A stretch of DNA of 64,000 nucleotides from Durusdinium trenchii (GCA_963970005.1 CAXAMN010027406.1:483220-547219), one strand, 5' to 3'; shown: positions 28,101 to 34,776, numbered from the stretch's first letter. The notes: generated by a model not told the origin, from the sequence alone. Program-made: numbers and translations.

Positions 28101-30685
28101 GCAGCTATATTGTTCACTCTGAGGGCTCTCAACGACGAAATGAGCTCGGTATCCACCTTCTGCACCTCATCCTTCTTCTTCCTGAGGGGACGGGTGTTTA
28201 GCTCGTTACCAGGATCGCAGGTAAACGTGGTCACATTCGCCCGGTCATCGAATCTGACTTTAAAGCGAAGCGCCAGCTTACCTTGTTGTACGTTGGGAAG
28301 TGCGGGTTGCACGTCCTCGCCATCACTCTCGATGTCTCCGCAAAGCATGAAGGCTGGCGCAGCCGGTTTGGGCTTGGCTTTGCCTTTAGCCTCTTGTTTT
28401 GTAGCAGGAGCAGCGTGATGCTGACGTCGACATTTGTCCCCGAACTTGCACGATCCTTTCTGCCAATTCCAACAGACCTGATCCTTCATTGGTTTAGGGC
28501 TAGTGCTCCTGCCACCAGGACTCTTTGATCTGTCACCCTTGAGGCTTTCTGGCTTCTTAGCAGAACTTTTGTGCTTCTCTTGGTGACTAAACTTGCATTT
28601 GTCTCCTCTAGAACATCCGTTTTTCCCATGGAAGTGGAAGGCGCATCCTATCTTGGACGTATCTGCTGGAGTCGCTGACCTGCCACGATCCCCCTTTGGG
28701 CTCTTCGTGGTTGATCTTCCACGATCCTGCTTCTTGTCCTTCTTGTTGTGGTCCTTCGGATTAGCCTGAGGAAGTACTGGAGCTGCGTCATGCTTCGGTG
28801 GATCGGCCTTGGTATTCTTGGGTTTCGCTTTAGGGTCCTTCTTCTCCGCCGCTGGTGTGGCTTTCATGAGGTTCCCAAAAGCTTTTTCCCTTTCTTTCTT
28901 GTTTGTGGTCTCGATTGATTTCCGTATCCACTTCGCCATGATCTCTTGTAACTTCTGGTAGGTCTTATCCGGGTCCTTATCCAACATGTTGTCGTACACG
29001 GACAAGTCTAACGCCATAACTTTGGAATCCTTAATCTTGTCCCAAAGCAGGTTGCGGAGTGCTTTGTCAGGAAGCATGTCATCCGCATCCATACCTGATA
29101 TGATCTCATCCCACTGTCCAAGGAATCTGGATAGTTGATTATCCCCAGGGAACTTTAGATCGAATAAGTGCTTGGATGCATACATCACATCGACGTTGTC
29201 GGCATTCCGGAAGCTATCGACGATCAACGCTAACATTTCTCGTCCCTTGACCATTCCAGGAGTTGTGCCTCTCGCACGTCTCTGCATCATCTGCCTCACC
29301 TTCAGTTGTACGTCATGAGATCTCTCACCTGCTGCGTGGATGATCGTATGTAGGATGATACCTAGCTTAGCGTCTATGCTAGCGAATCTTGCTTCGCCTG
29401 ATGTCTCGAGCAGAAATGGGTCATACGGTGATCTGAAGGCATCCGAGAGCCACTGGATCCAGTCTTCTTGCCTTTCGTCGCCCGATGCCGTCACGACTGC
29501 CGCCACAACCTGGGATTTCCAAACCTCCAGGTCGTGTATCTTGGGCCATGCAGGGATGTTGATCTTCTCGTGTTCCTTCCGAGATATCTTGGAGCCACCC
29601 GAGCTAGAGAATGAGGCGGCACCATGTTCGGTTGCGGCTGTATTCTCAGCATTCAAGCGCTCCTCTTCGTATCTCCTCCGGTACTTATTCCTCTCATCTC
29701 TGAGCCGTGCTGCATGCGCTTCGAATTCCATCATGTCCTGTTGGTTCTGCATCATACCTTCGTAGTACTCCATTGCCTCTTTCTCCTCGGACCTTAATGA
29801 CTTTTCGGTACGTCCAAGTTCCGCTCTAAGCTTGGTCATCATCTCGTTCTCCACATTGGGTTCTGATCCCATGTCTGATGGTTTCAACTTCAGTGCGACC
29901 TTCAGTTGTGCTTCACTTGCGCTTGATTCGATCAATTCTTCCTGAAGACGTTTCAGCATCCTCTCTTTACGTAGAATGTCTTCTTCCAACATATTCACCT
30001 TGACTTCGGTTTTCTTGAGTTCGGCGTTGGATGGTTGAGACGGTCGATCGGATCCTTGAATCCTCGCCTGTGTCAACTCCTCGTTCGCCTTCTTCAATTG
30101 CTCCCTGATGGTCATGATGAAATTGTCCTGATTATTAGATCGGTTGTTGAGCTCCTCATTCTCTTCTGATAACCATTTGATCTTGCTTGCATACATTGCT
30201 TCCTTCATCTTCATCTCTTCAGCATATTCGTGTTTGTTCCTGGCACTCTGCCTTTGTATTCCAACTAACTCCTGCCTGCACAGGTCCTTGACGTTCTCAG
30301 CATCTGCGATTGTAGTCATGACCTCGGTTATGGCTCGATCTCTTTCGGCCGATATAGCCTGGATCTCTTCCGTGCCGATGTTCACAACTTGACTAACCAT
30401 CTCCGCGCTGTTGCGATCAGCGTACTCCCCTAACTGGGTAAGACGATCCCGCATTGCCACACGATCAGTGTCCATCTGATATTGCAGGTCGTGTGCTGCT
30501 GAGAGCAAACAGTCTCTGGACTCGGTAAGTTGGTTGATTCTTCGTTGATTTCCATATCCTTCGACGTAACATTCTTCGAGGTGTGCCATCATTACTTCGT
30601 GGACTTCGGTCTCGTGTTGTATGATCTGGTTCTGTCTCTGCTCACATTCGACCATCCATGCGTTTTGGTGGTTCAACATATGCAC
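16166..30685 (-). CDS. Giant retrotransposon polyprotein: Gag, protease, integrase, RT, RNase H and long C-terminal extension (frame B)
   Basis: 4,839 codons; the frame is open back to 30763 and the first ATG is at 30679. Residues 1-360 are coiled coil; 370-600 look like a copia Gag core; CCCH fingers lie near 680 and 737. Protease DTG is at 939. Integrase has HLMTH..CKSC near 1210, then Asp in FDLM, Asp in SDDAPQF and Glu in LAERNN (1250-1345). A Lys-rich linker (about 1695-1725) precedes RT, with YVDD at 2074-2077. RNase H has FADADYAG (Asp 2298) and ends near IHTKGF (about 2430). Then come a Gly hinge, PCTGGSAW at 2929 with DGCMYG at 3010, an unassigned ~1,400-residue region (Cys-rich at about 4120-4155), CCHC knuckle 4449-4462, and the N half of a Tpt1/KptA-like domain from 4655 (LSRRLGAKLRH, VRATSAHS, FHAT at 4824). 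TAG 16168-16166 cuts that domain. Confidence 0.92.
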   Translation of the reverse strand: MHMLNHQNAWMVECEQRQNQIIQHETEVHEVMMAHLEECYVEGYGNQRRINQLTESRDCLLSAAHDLQYQMDTDRVAMRDRLTQLGEYADRNSAEMVSQVVNIGTEEIQAISAERDRAITEVMTTIADAENVKDLCRQELVGIQRQSARNKHEYAEEMKMKEAMYASKIKWLSEENEELNNRSNNQDNFIMTIREQLKKANEELTQARIQGSDRPSQPSNAELKKTEVKVNMLEEDILRKERMLKRLQEELIESSASEAQLKVALKLKPSDMGSEPNVENEMMTKLRAELGRTEKSLRSEEKEAMEYYEGMMQNQQDMMEFEAHAARLRDERNKYRRRYEEERLNAENTAATEHGAASFSSSGGSKISRKEHEKINIPAWPKIHDLEVWKSQVVAAVVTASGDERQEDWIQWLSDAFRSPYDPFLLETSGEARFASIDAKLGIILHTIIHAAGERSHDVQLKVRQMMQRRARGTTPGMVKGREMLALIVDSFRNADNVDVMYASKHLFDLKFPGDNQLSRFLGQWDEIISGMDADDMLPDKALRNLLWDKIKDSKVMALDLSVYDNMLDKDPDKTYQKLQEIMAKWIRKSIETTNKKEREKAFGNLMKATPAAEKKDPKAKPKNTKADPPKHDAAPVLPQANPKDHNKKDKKQDRGRSTTKSPKGDRGRSATPADTSKIGCAFHFHGKNGCSRGDKCKFSHQEKHKSSAKKPESLKGDRSKSPGGRSTSPKPMKDQVCWNWQKGSCKFGDKCRRQHHAAPATKQEAKGKAKPKPAAPAFMLCGDIESDGEDVQPALPNVQQGKLALRFKVRFDDRANVTTFTCDPGNELNTRPLRKKKDEVQKVDTELISSLRALRVNNIAARVAHAKGKMMELYSAEHIAKAWIQITQDAGIEVNVDLSDFNTNEVVRKDSVNYTIPGDTIFMAVERYDGPPIRFIMDTGCGHDLISREKVNAMGLTTKEGPKSVSFMTANGVTSTSEMVDINVDELPMMSEAHVLESTPSVFSIGKRCMEQGYSFVWPANQLPYLIDQNANKIPLSVHDNIPYIKVNDDDGRCLPRPDGLATILHRILSGVGHEDEATAGQETQQEEPPPKKPRRRRRKKKDNQRDQDGESGINPAVAGVEGEPEEHGDDRYSPEEEYDGEDPRFDSDHDGQSEDAGGDEHGGDADSEREESDIGEDEEGLLEVDVVDGEARLSKPGVLKNEAKSILHLMTHRYKNPYCKSCVRAKMKHYKTSKGAFKRKLKAFGDLITFDLMNTQKMARDGIMPDKDVLVIRDRFTGVIWGYPLKASNSDEVVQAMKHYIGKRKVTNAYSDDAPQFEAALKELRIPLDQSLPGHPQNNSLAERNNQFMMLTTSTCLLEAGLPPCFWPFAVECVSHLLNIEKLSDGSSAWLKLHKSEFPGMVIPLGAKVFFKPSDARERDQDHKFDPKSIPGIFAGYVMGTGMNWSRKYKVWAISDFAQQNLGYDAERPLRKLITPHITEKIFQDDGIEFPLKKEYERLNSTLEGMKVLKERAGSPDAPTNPELPDPDDSNDQGGDDDAPDPPDGDLKSRASEIDAIEDEKTEELAEKKKEDYSGPDHYSVRGPGDNIIYLNNDGEHVKIAKDGRLYRVGSDGRRLFHNSPRPKDYLTPEEWQKLSVKDRAMAKKAGKHVDRVVDRLTKKAKGLGSSTDKKEDEEPDELLKDLEDVKKDDDGGSEKKSKKDKKDKKAKKDKKSKKEKKSKDKEEEGVGGPSLAMPTTFREWDTDDDEDPWSPKSFTSESTCIPSDEEFLTDWDESAMWEDNDDNLAMAAWKTENVYNPLNGQICCFITGDLIDHHIVDEPFPTMPCVVRDTQHRPKLMGNRLFNAVVLRPVSRAEILSNKKAMQSMLDEWGGLWDEETFDGSWLREYDEIVATSKKKGEEVHLARVHGICVEKNYQLPDDDPKRKFKGRGVLLGDQVKNQNFEAALFQDLGNSPATFEAARWADFYGCLEGNDVQMADAIRAYIQAVLGGVPCWAELPWEAWPKHLQEEITRRGLKRPMCRVNKALYGHPDSGTMWEQHCDESVRALEFKPVGPEWPSMYYHEKLDLLLVIYVDDLKLAGPKGNLKKGWDLLRSKLRIEPETEVGLYLGCVLSKGEDKLADGSKVTTMTYDMSALLKMSVVKYLDIVGKDTVLKKVATPMLPDVTKDHPSRAPCSTQKGLAVTCTWCGTCFSPDQAASKARSTDDDVKSDTKEQPRGTLAPHAASLLMKLLYAARIARFDLLRAINVLARNVTKWTVADDAELHHLMCYVHHSADQKMVGWVGDSKADLSLALFADADYAGCGQSLKSTSGAHMHVQGKRTRFPLAGGSKRQGCVSHSTPEAEIVAADYALRTLGIPSISAWETLMRTPPRIIFYDDNQAMINVMRSGRNPTMRHMERTHGISITWLYEMFKRDYLLLVYEVTARMAADIHTKGFDDANSWKHACMLINILSDDGLRSQALLDLMKPTHDGLSYAKQLQKDRYSKVPTYPYTTIPVVPPHLYQAGLSSKEGLQEIPGCDPYVMVRTPKLYRLRPPRAPPDMAYLRSTWILQDAQWQQIEDKVDPNLEPVRFDRWVERAFFQFHPLSSPLPKASAPATGHFNAALLPRLLFSLRPLVQCRALQQTLRDSSLYLSIHHCSTSALHVLNALTRLVHGGNGGSGGSSMIFDNFVSDPEEQEHSVHDHWEVDEEARTLTRIHSSPRRKAFCPGDAPSCPVDMSRIKDDRTTYRQGSRLESSDFEDCVKDYWRHSGRGTHTKTHLRWTGKTVFTLRGNGAESENEEAQSAAIALCSTPKRMKTIPLKDIIVPTFVSVSKAKSEESKEHRIVDVNMRRHDGKIAYQYQFVLCEEDDNLAARDEQMVIDLYDIGKESAFILLCSEECNHFTHLAAKHDCTIVTVSQSDDLTSPYGIARALAAVRSEKDAVMFAGPCTGGSAWSRYNAKVSDAIAKSIELKRALYWDLWERFETVMVRVLKIGAAALFELPRYCAYWKDQRVQRLLSGTDCDCHVFDGCMYGLGAEFNDSHSDKKFIKKPWKIVSWNLEFGNQLSRTCDKSHSHRDCAGKYTKTTQLYNKKIVGIILKTVTKRIAAFQKSEKMMHAVPCLMIRALGSSFNERSVCDATSNETVYTRYEHGTQTSHARRIEPHGIHDCQACCVCLCDHSTASPVRFSDVAMESVGGVMNYNSNTSGYPTFIIKILDGLVEMKERGQISLPPRMSRSTHGLDVVEAWIAVGIPPLVPLSINYAMSRTKSDDTKFLTASLKKLVGYMNEEEKKEKTGDLARRYKLSMATIKGRFGNDASGVFSNLSRYLVEPEEIGAIDDLWDDVRDFINSGRLNDTMVAYQQWRNLSGSANESMNMREAADPSDHVYATRLESYYTIFSSIFYHTSDKLTSRNAKEKVKELIDTVNREVRNMALAIRVHNSDNAMDKIHVIDVLEDLIARKRGLPKYRSAAQNHMETFLGSMSVMVQYLDNCKPPVALIIPEELRFMREKVMPMINEWIPVELTMFRVQYNAAAAESGRQNEYNRRSSAFKSYTDYIEELKKKIEDKVIPSLPFWDMVESEGPEPPDVAHRPKWCPPLQIYGDFTRPRAKPMPRAPRPPPPSSTFEQQNFSERPSDSSTGHGPASSKRWGRTGGSESTGAASRDVSVNTWFRMPLPMGSSKYYVFGRDYFSRDMKVYAMVSANQVPSGHIVEGPCTVNGQMTWLQYLRRLTSYLMFWHGEYQETVINRNYYKEDAHWFAQYANIYDSTQVSLAGGLPSPRTLYNLCYPMEAKVTDEAELELRMRETLKGFIPSVTCQPATRTIDGESVHCEFIGAMKTSKVILMSDFEYITKSNSGKQTVFAQSLLSLGWDKVINMSCTPEYKKGETTDPYGFINFVRDRIDDVKRHEPTSIHVWLSLSNLVTAGEKGTYKTVIAPVDFVPRLRDVIVKLDACCQLPTLVRICADVEFHHAVGSFGKIANMIKDELSLNGMMSTTSDRFWRAISVAGSGHPYSMKSGTSLVHAVMEKYLFREKMLASCFMAPDPLTEANNLHDPNLEHVLQDKERLYQYLFGDSVRGSHAYQSTAGASGENESERRKREKVRRENKMPWMDEYWGVLQPEPIYSRTQRWYVIDDFKEGEEICCDYCLVCNPIDSDLKDDCYAECINGAANRCRGMSAEDYVQKRFHACARLLHNFGMGQTVSSPTVMISEMNPHVDLMKFLHEAMIIFNGNPGFQKEISFFGGIRLSSTMTENFFKTRRGPSIHVEKQIVGSAKYYQGSYDLGNVCYTKYLKTILEPDVFRTMFGDDPTEERVGDMVEALLGMFEIAQLFRHMFKGWGDVEALRTGLEESIKRVTASLYDRTTYENRKRSTIRTLDPHSEEAANVALILVRMRTMPPPEFDIDHFFEIGKEPEQGTEATDQPEAEGVDMETEGEQEKEEQDVDMSDPKTSILQAIDEFEEKIGQAEFCIHCMKSGHTTLNCEKTPSSSPTVTSVLSDWKKRVKGEVAPDDVPSGHPTEEPKKKKQRASPTPDRKVDSEFKRKEMLKARVVTMFDHDGFTLIESADGVEGGTHSYNGRKLAEVGPRDMRVVYEFVEKAFVHSSSLTPKACHHFYPLPTRREKGYKPIDPMTMVGKVELVPINGVTFAAQNSDYGNHKYPTPDCRVPEYSQASQALSRRLGAKLRHRIGRQFRTGRRLTPIKCDEGAWVSWEDLLGDNAVWEDGYHYGNIDIVTKKARLEKYFDQNYECFRITKRIRFQMLAVRVHPDELNDPDDPMEKEWIDELKGMGISKGRLHHSDGWCFPVAVRATSAHSTDGGGYDVTINIDHIGSRMTNDMALSMVTAFHATNLGALTSIMRRG

Positions 30686-30735
30686 TTCGACAAGTAGTTG
30701 TGCACACTTCGCATTGAGGTCTCCATCGGCCCGTG

Positions 30736-30763
30736 CTAGTTGTAGGTTGCTAGTTGGAGGTTG
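30736..30763. repeat. 14-bp tandem duplication that breaks the polyprotein frame
   Basis: CTAGTTGTAGGTTG at 30736-30749 is followed directly by CTAGTTGGAGGTTG at 30750-30763, one mismatch. The change of 14 bases is not a multiple of three. Ignoring one copy puts the upstream frame A and the giant frame B in one register, with NLQLA shared by both readings. Confidence 0.85.
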
Positions 30764-31092
30764 TCAGTGCTTGCCCTTGCTCCATCTCCAGCTTCGCTGT
30801 CAGACGGTACTGATACAGTTGACCCATCCTCCAATGCTAGCACTCTCACAGCTCCGGTGTCAGTCCTCGTCCTTGTCTCCCTAGGATTACGGCCTGATCT
30901 CGGTGTCCCCCCCGGTGGTGTCGATTGCGCTGACGGGGAACGACTTCGTGCTTTACCTGTCGCAACTTCTCTCACCACTGTCAGAGTCTCTGCTTCGATC
31001 GTACCTAGACTAGAGTTGTGGGATGCACTCATCCGATCTGCGGCCGCAGCAGCTGCTCCAAAAGATGCAGTGCTAGCGTCGGATTGGTCCAT
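30736..31092 (-). CDS. Retrotransposon polyprotein, N-terminal segment (frame A)
   Basis: 118 codons from an ATG that lies 110 bp inside the 5' LTR, the expected place for the Gag start. It begins MDQSDASTASFGAAAAA and is Ser/Thr/Ala/Arg-rich and disordered (ATGKARSRSPSAQSTPPGG). It ends at a TAG inside the 14-bp duplication at 30736-30763. Without the extra 14 bases it would run into frame B. It therefore looks like the original N terminus of the polyprotein, detached by mutation in this copy. Confidence 0.75.
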   Translation of the reverse strand: MDQSDASTASFGAAAAAADRMSASHNSSLGTIEAETLTVVREVATGKARSRSPSAQSTPPGGTPRSGRNPRETRTRTDTGAVRVLALEDGSTVSVPSDSEAGDGARASTDNLQLATYN

Positions 31093-31191
31093 CTTCAGTG
31101 ACTGAGGGTAACTGATCTATCCGATGCGTGTGCGTTTAGATGGTGTTGTGTAAGGCCGTACCTCGTACCCAGCTCAAAGGAGTCTAGATAC

Positions 31192-31202
31192 GGCTAATAA
31201 CC
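31192..31202 (-). promoter_or_regulatory. Putative primer-binding site matching a tRNA-Ile(AAU) anticodon arm
   Basis: Directly after the 5' LTR, in element orientation, comes GGTTATTAGCC. Its complement GGCTAATAACC has the form of an anticodon arm: stem GG, seven-base loop CTAATAA with U33 and anticodon AAU, stem CC. CTAATAA is the usual eukaryotic tRNA-Ile(AAU) loop. Drosophila copia uses an internal 5' half of initiator tRNA-Met, ending at the same place in the anticodon arm, so this would be half-tRNA priming. No match to the 3' end of a usual primer tRNA (for example TGGTATCAGAGC) is present. Confidence 0.5.
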
Positions 31203-31362
31203 TGCGAATGCATGGAAAGGTATGCCCTAGCCCCGTTCTAACCCTTAATTCAACATGAAGCTCGCGCGCTAAAGCTCCCTTTTACCTGGTTGGGCACTTG
31301 AGCCAAAAGTATATAGCATGTACCTATATAGCAACTATATTGGGACCTCATTCCTATTAACA
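31203..31362 (-). repeat. 5' LTR of the retrotransposon
   Basis: 160 bp, TG...CA, paired with 13923-14082. Ten of the 11 differences have G or C in the left LTR and A or T here (seven G to A, three C to T on this strand). It should carry the promoter; no TATA box is clear, and dinoflagellates generally lack one. Confidence 0.95.
31297..31308 (-). other. Dinoflagellate spliced-leader 3' end within the 5' LTR
   Basis: Same minus-strand 12-mer, TTTTGGCTCAAG, as in the other LTR. Confidence 0.6.
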
Positions 31363-31367
31363 AATAA
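31363..31367. repeat. Target-site duplication, right copy
   Basis: AATAA directly after the CA end of the right LTR, matching 13918-13922. Confidence 0.85.
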
Positions 31368-31965
31368 TTAAATATATTATATAAATAATCCATATAATAA
31401 TTACAAAAATATAAAAATAAAATATTCCATCAAATAATAAAAATAATATAGCCATCATTTAATAATATAAAATAAAATACAACATATATTATATAATAAT
31501 CAATCTACCAAAAATTATTATTATAAAAAAAAATCTATCTTAAATATATATAATGAATTATTAAATATATCAATATATATCCAAAAAATATTAATATTGC
31601 AAGTAATTAAATAAATATATATTATATAATATATATATTTATATATAAAAATCTAATTAATTTAAAATTATATTTAATTTATTTATTGAATTATTTAATT
31701 TATTTCGTCAAAATTGCAAATATATAAATATATTATTTAACCAATTAATAAATAGAAGACATTATTAGTAAATTCATAAAATACATATTTTAAATATATA
31801 ATATAATTTATTTATTATTTATAGAATTTTAAAAACATATTGATCTTAAAATTATCTATAATATTACAATAATATATTAATCTATTATATCGATATTTAT
31901 ATCGAAATCCCAATGTTATAAATCCCAAACCATCCCAAACCCAAAGCAAACCAGCAATAACAACA
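31363..31965. other. AT-rich island, right block, no gene
   Basis: Continuation of the AT-rich DNA that the retrotransposon interrupted. The rare GC pairs are almost all C on this strand (for example 31381-31560). Ends abruptly at about 31965. No frame or repeat unit is recognisable. Confidence 0.85.
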
Positions 31966-33780
31966 GCAATTTGTATGTTCTACACGGTTCTACACAATTG
32001 CAAATTCATCTAAAATGCCCCACTGTCTACCAATAACAGTGGGGACGAAAGCGGAGGGAGGGCAGCAAGGCAACGCTTTTGTGCCATGAGCGCAAAGTAT
32101 TGCTGGCTAAGTCAATTGAACACTAAAAAAGAACATCGACTTTCATATTGTCTTTTCTAGGCCTTTGGCATGCTTTCTCACAAGGTCGAGGGAGGGGTCG
32201 AATGGCCTCTTTCAATTCATTATAAAGAGGGAGGGGAGGGGGGACCCCCCCCCTCGACTGATCCCGCCCTTTAATTGAAAGAATCAATTAGTTCACTGAA
32301 CCTTTCAATTTTGAGCCACACTATATTTCGTAAACAACAACTTCCGCTAAGCTCCTTCTGAGCTCGCTTTCGTGATAATTATAGCCGTCTATCCGCCAAC
32401 ACCTCCCCAAATATATTGTACCAACCATGAATTAACAAGCTTAGATAGAAAATGATAGACACATATTTGTCTCACGTACCTTCGGCTTCCCATTCAGGGC
32501 ACATCGTTGCCCTCCAATTAAGGCTTCACTCAAGCAGAAACCGCAGCATGGTCTGGACCGAGGCACAGTCCACACCATGCTGTGGCCGTACGGCAGGCCT
32601 GCACAACCAAGGACAAAGGGTCGAAATCAGCATAAAATTCATTGGCTCCATGTGATCCTTCTGCATTAGAATCATGAAGAATCATGAAGAATCTGTTGCA
32701 CCACTGCTTTGCAGTTTCTGAGCGAAGTCGGCGACAGGGGGACACCGTCGGCGACAGTGACACCGACATCGAACACCACAAAGCAGGTTCATTGCGTCTC
32801 GCACATGCAATGCATCTACAGGTTGCCCCTCTATAACCCCGTTCGTTGTTTTGATGTCAGCATAGATCAACCCTGGCGAGGTGCCTCAACTCGGAGACAC
32901 TTACAACTACAGCCACGATTATTTTTTCCCGAGTGGCGCCCCTGCACACAGCAACAAACAAACCAGACCGCAAAAGCCTGCGCAAGTTTCCCACCACCCC
33001 CGAACCAGATTGGAACCACTCAATCCACAAGTGGAGCCAGGAGTCTTGCCGGGTGTACAGTTGCCACTGCCCTTCATGCAAAGACAAGTGCAAGGAAGCA
33101 AACACGAGAAGAAATATCGCTCAGAACTGCTGTGGCTGTGGTGCATTTGTGGGATCTGAATTATATGTGACCGTTTGGCATCGTGTCAGCATTAGCATGT
33201 GTCAGCTAAGCTGAGGATTCTGCAACAGGTGACCTTGGAGTTTGAATAGAAATCGCATTAGTCCCGCATAGTCCGAAACCAACAGGTAAACCATGGGTCA
33301 TTCTTCCATGCCAACCCCGTCTGAACCGCCGAGGCACTGCCACAGTGGTTACCAATCCCGGTGACGAGACACTGGTGGGTGGGTGAAGTATCAAAAAAAT
33401 TATTTACCGCATCAAAAAACTATTATTTGAGGAGATCAATTAAAAACGATTAAAAACTAATTACTTAATCAAACAAAAACTATTCTGCCACGAGCTCTCT
33501 GGAATAGAGCGGGTTTCTGGTTAGTACCTAGTAGCTAATTACAGCAATTTTGTGTCCTTAGCAGAGACACCGGTGTCGTAGCTGGCCCAATACATTAGAA
33601 TAGTGCAGGTTTCATATTAGTTGCTAGTTGATTAGACTAATTCGGGAGCTGTCGTAGCTGGCAAAATATATTGGAACAGTGTAGGTGTGAGAGAAATTCC
33701 TACCTATCACAATAGTTTGGTGCAGGTAGCAGAGAAACAGCAAAGAGAAAGAGAACTAGCACAGGAGGCGTATTTGGTTG
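31966..33780. other. Non-coding or unresolved stretch
   Basis: Several overlapping short frames on both strands, none convincing. Visible structure: a hairpin CCTCTTT..AAAGAGG near 32202-32230 followed by G6 and C9 runs, and an imperfect tandem repeat of about 79 bp near 33574 and 33653 that shares GTCGTAGCTGGC and a CAGTG/CAGTGTAGGT end. Confidence 0.5.
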
Positions 33781-33984
33781 GTTAGAAGTTTTTGCACCGG
33801 GGAGTTCACCTTAAAATATTGATTTCGTGGCAGGCGCGGGTGTCGGAGATGAAGTGCAGATTTCGTGGCGCGGGGGGGGTTGGGGGGGGCGCAGTCCCCC
33901 CCCCAGCAGCACACCAGATCCAAAGGTGAGCAGCTCGTGCTTGCTTGCTTTCTTGTTTGGTTTCTTTGCTGCAAAGCAATCAAA

Positions 33985-34195
33985 TGGAAAAAGCAAAAAC
34001 AAAAAGATAAAGGAGAACAGCTGCCAAAAGCAAAAAAGCAGAAAAACAAAAACACAAAAAGCAGAAAAGCAACAAAAGCAAAAAAGCAGCAGAAGCAGAA
34101 AAGCAGAAAAGCAACAAAAGCAAAAACAACGCAGAAGCAGAAAAGCAACAAAAGCAAAAAAACAGGAAACTCATAATCAAAAAATACAAAAACAA
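33985..34195. repeat. A-rich low-complexity tract
   Basis: About 200 bp built from irregular copies of AAAAAGCA, AGCAGAAAAGC and AACAAAAGC. The purine bias keeps a Lys/Gln frame open on plus and a Phe/Leu frame on minus; neither is evidence of a gene. A CT-rich tract with CCTTCCTTCC units follows at about 34310-34415. Confidence 0.85.
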
Positions 34196-34667
34196 TTCCG
34201 AAAAGAAAAACGCACCTCCATTAACATGGTTGATGGTTCTTTTGTTTATTGCTGTTTAATTCTATTCTTCATTGTCCTTGTGGTCCTTCCTTTGTTACAG
34301 TACGTTGTTTCTTCCTGCCTTCTTCTGTCCGTGCTTCCTTACCTCCTGGCTGCCTTGCTTCCATCCTTCCTGCCTTCCTCACTTCCTACCTTGATCCCTT
34401 CTTTCCTTCCTTCCCTTCGACCAGGGGACCAGGGGACCAAGGGGACCAGGACGACCATGTGGACCAGGAGCAAGCATACAAAAGACGGAAAAGGAAAATA
34501 GTTATTTTTTGATTAGTAGTTAGTTAATTTGTTTTTGATTACGTAAAAAATTTGTTGATTCAGTAATTGATTTCTTTTTGATACACATGCCACAGTGGTC
34601 GCACACCGAACATGGCTCCTAAATGCGTGCATGCCCCCCGGAAAACCAAAAAAATAATGTTTCTACC

Positions 34668-34776
34668 TCATCCCACTTCCCAATCTGTCCCAAGCTTTCC
34701 CCAAAAAAGCAAGGCCTTCATGTCCTCCTTGGCCGTGCAGGCTTCCAACAACTTGTCAATCGGCCTCAGTCGAGTG
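34668..34776 (-). CDS. Possible minus-strand exon, unidentified
   Basis: Minus-strand reading RPIDKLLEACTAKEDMKALL is helical and charged, unlike its surroundings, and an AG lies near its head (CGACTGAG). The frame is open up to 35030 but the upstream part looks non-coding. It lies downstream of, and on the same strand as, the membrane-protein gene. Weak evidence only. Confidence 0.25.

Larger units (their letters stand above)
13923..31362 (-). mobile_element. Complete giant Ty1/copia-class LTR retrotransposon
   Basis: The element is 17,440 bp with 160-bp LTRs that begin TG and end CA, a perfect 5-bp duplication (AATAA), a primer-binding site abutting the right LTR and a G6 polypurine tract abutting the left LTR. 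It is read on the minus strand, so the right LTR is the 5' LTR. Gene order is Gag, protease, integrase, reverse transcriptase, RNase H; integrase before RT defines the Ty1/copia class. Ordinary copia elements are about 5 kb, and here roughly 9 kb of extra coding sequence follows RNase H. Coding runs from 31092 to 14414, broken into four frames by a 14-bp duplication and two shifts. LTRs differ at 11 of 160 sites. It is inserted in an AT-rich island. Confidence 0.95.

Noticed and set aside
31153-31202. An extended (about 40-nt) tRNA 5' half before the 5' LTR, suggested by AGCTCA 23 bases before CTAATAA
   Set aside because: No D-arm pairing forms and the spacing from A21 to the anticodon loop is too short. 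Only the anticodon-arm match is kept.
33827-34501. 224-residue Lys/Gln-rich plus-strand frame
   Set aside because: It follows from the A-rich low-complexity tract and changes character outside it.
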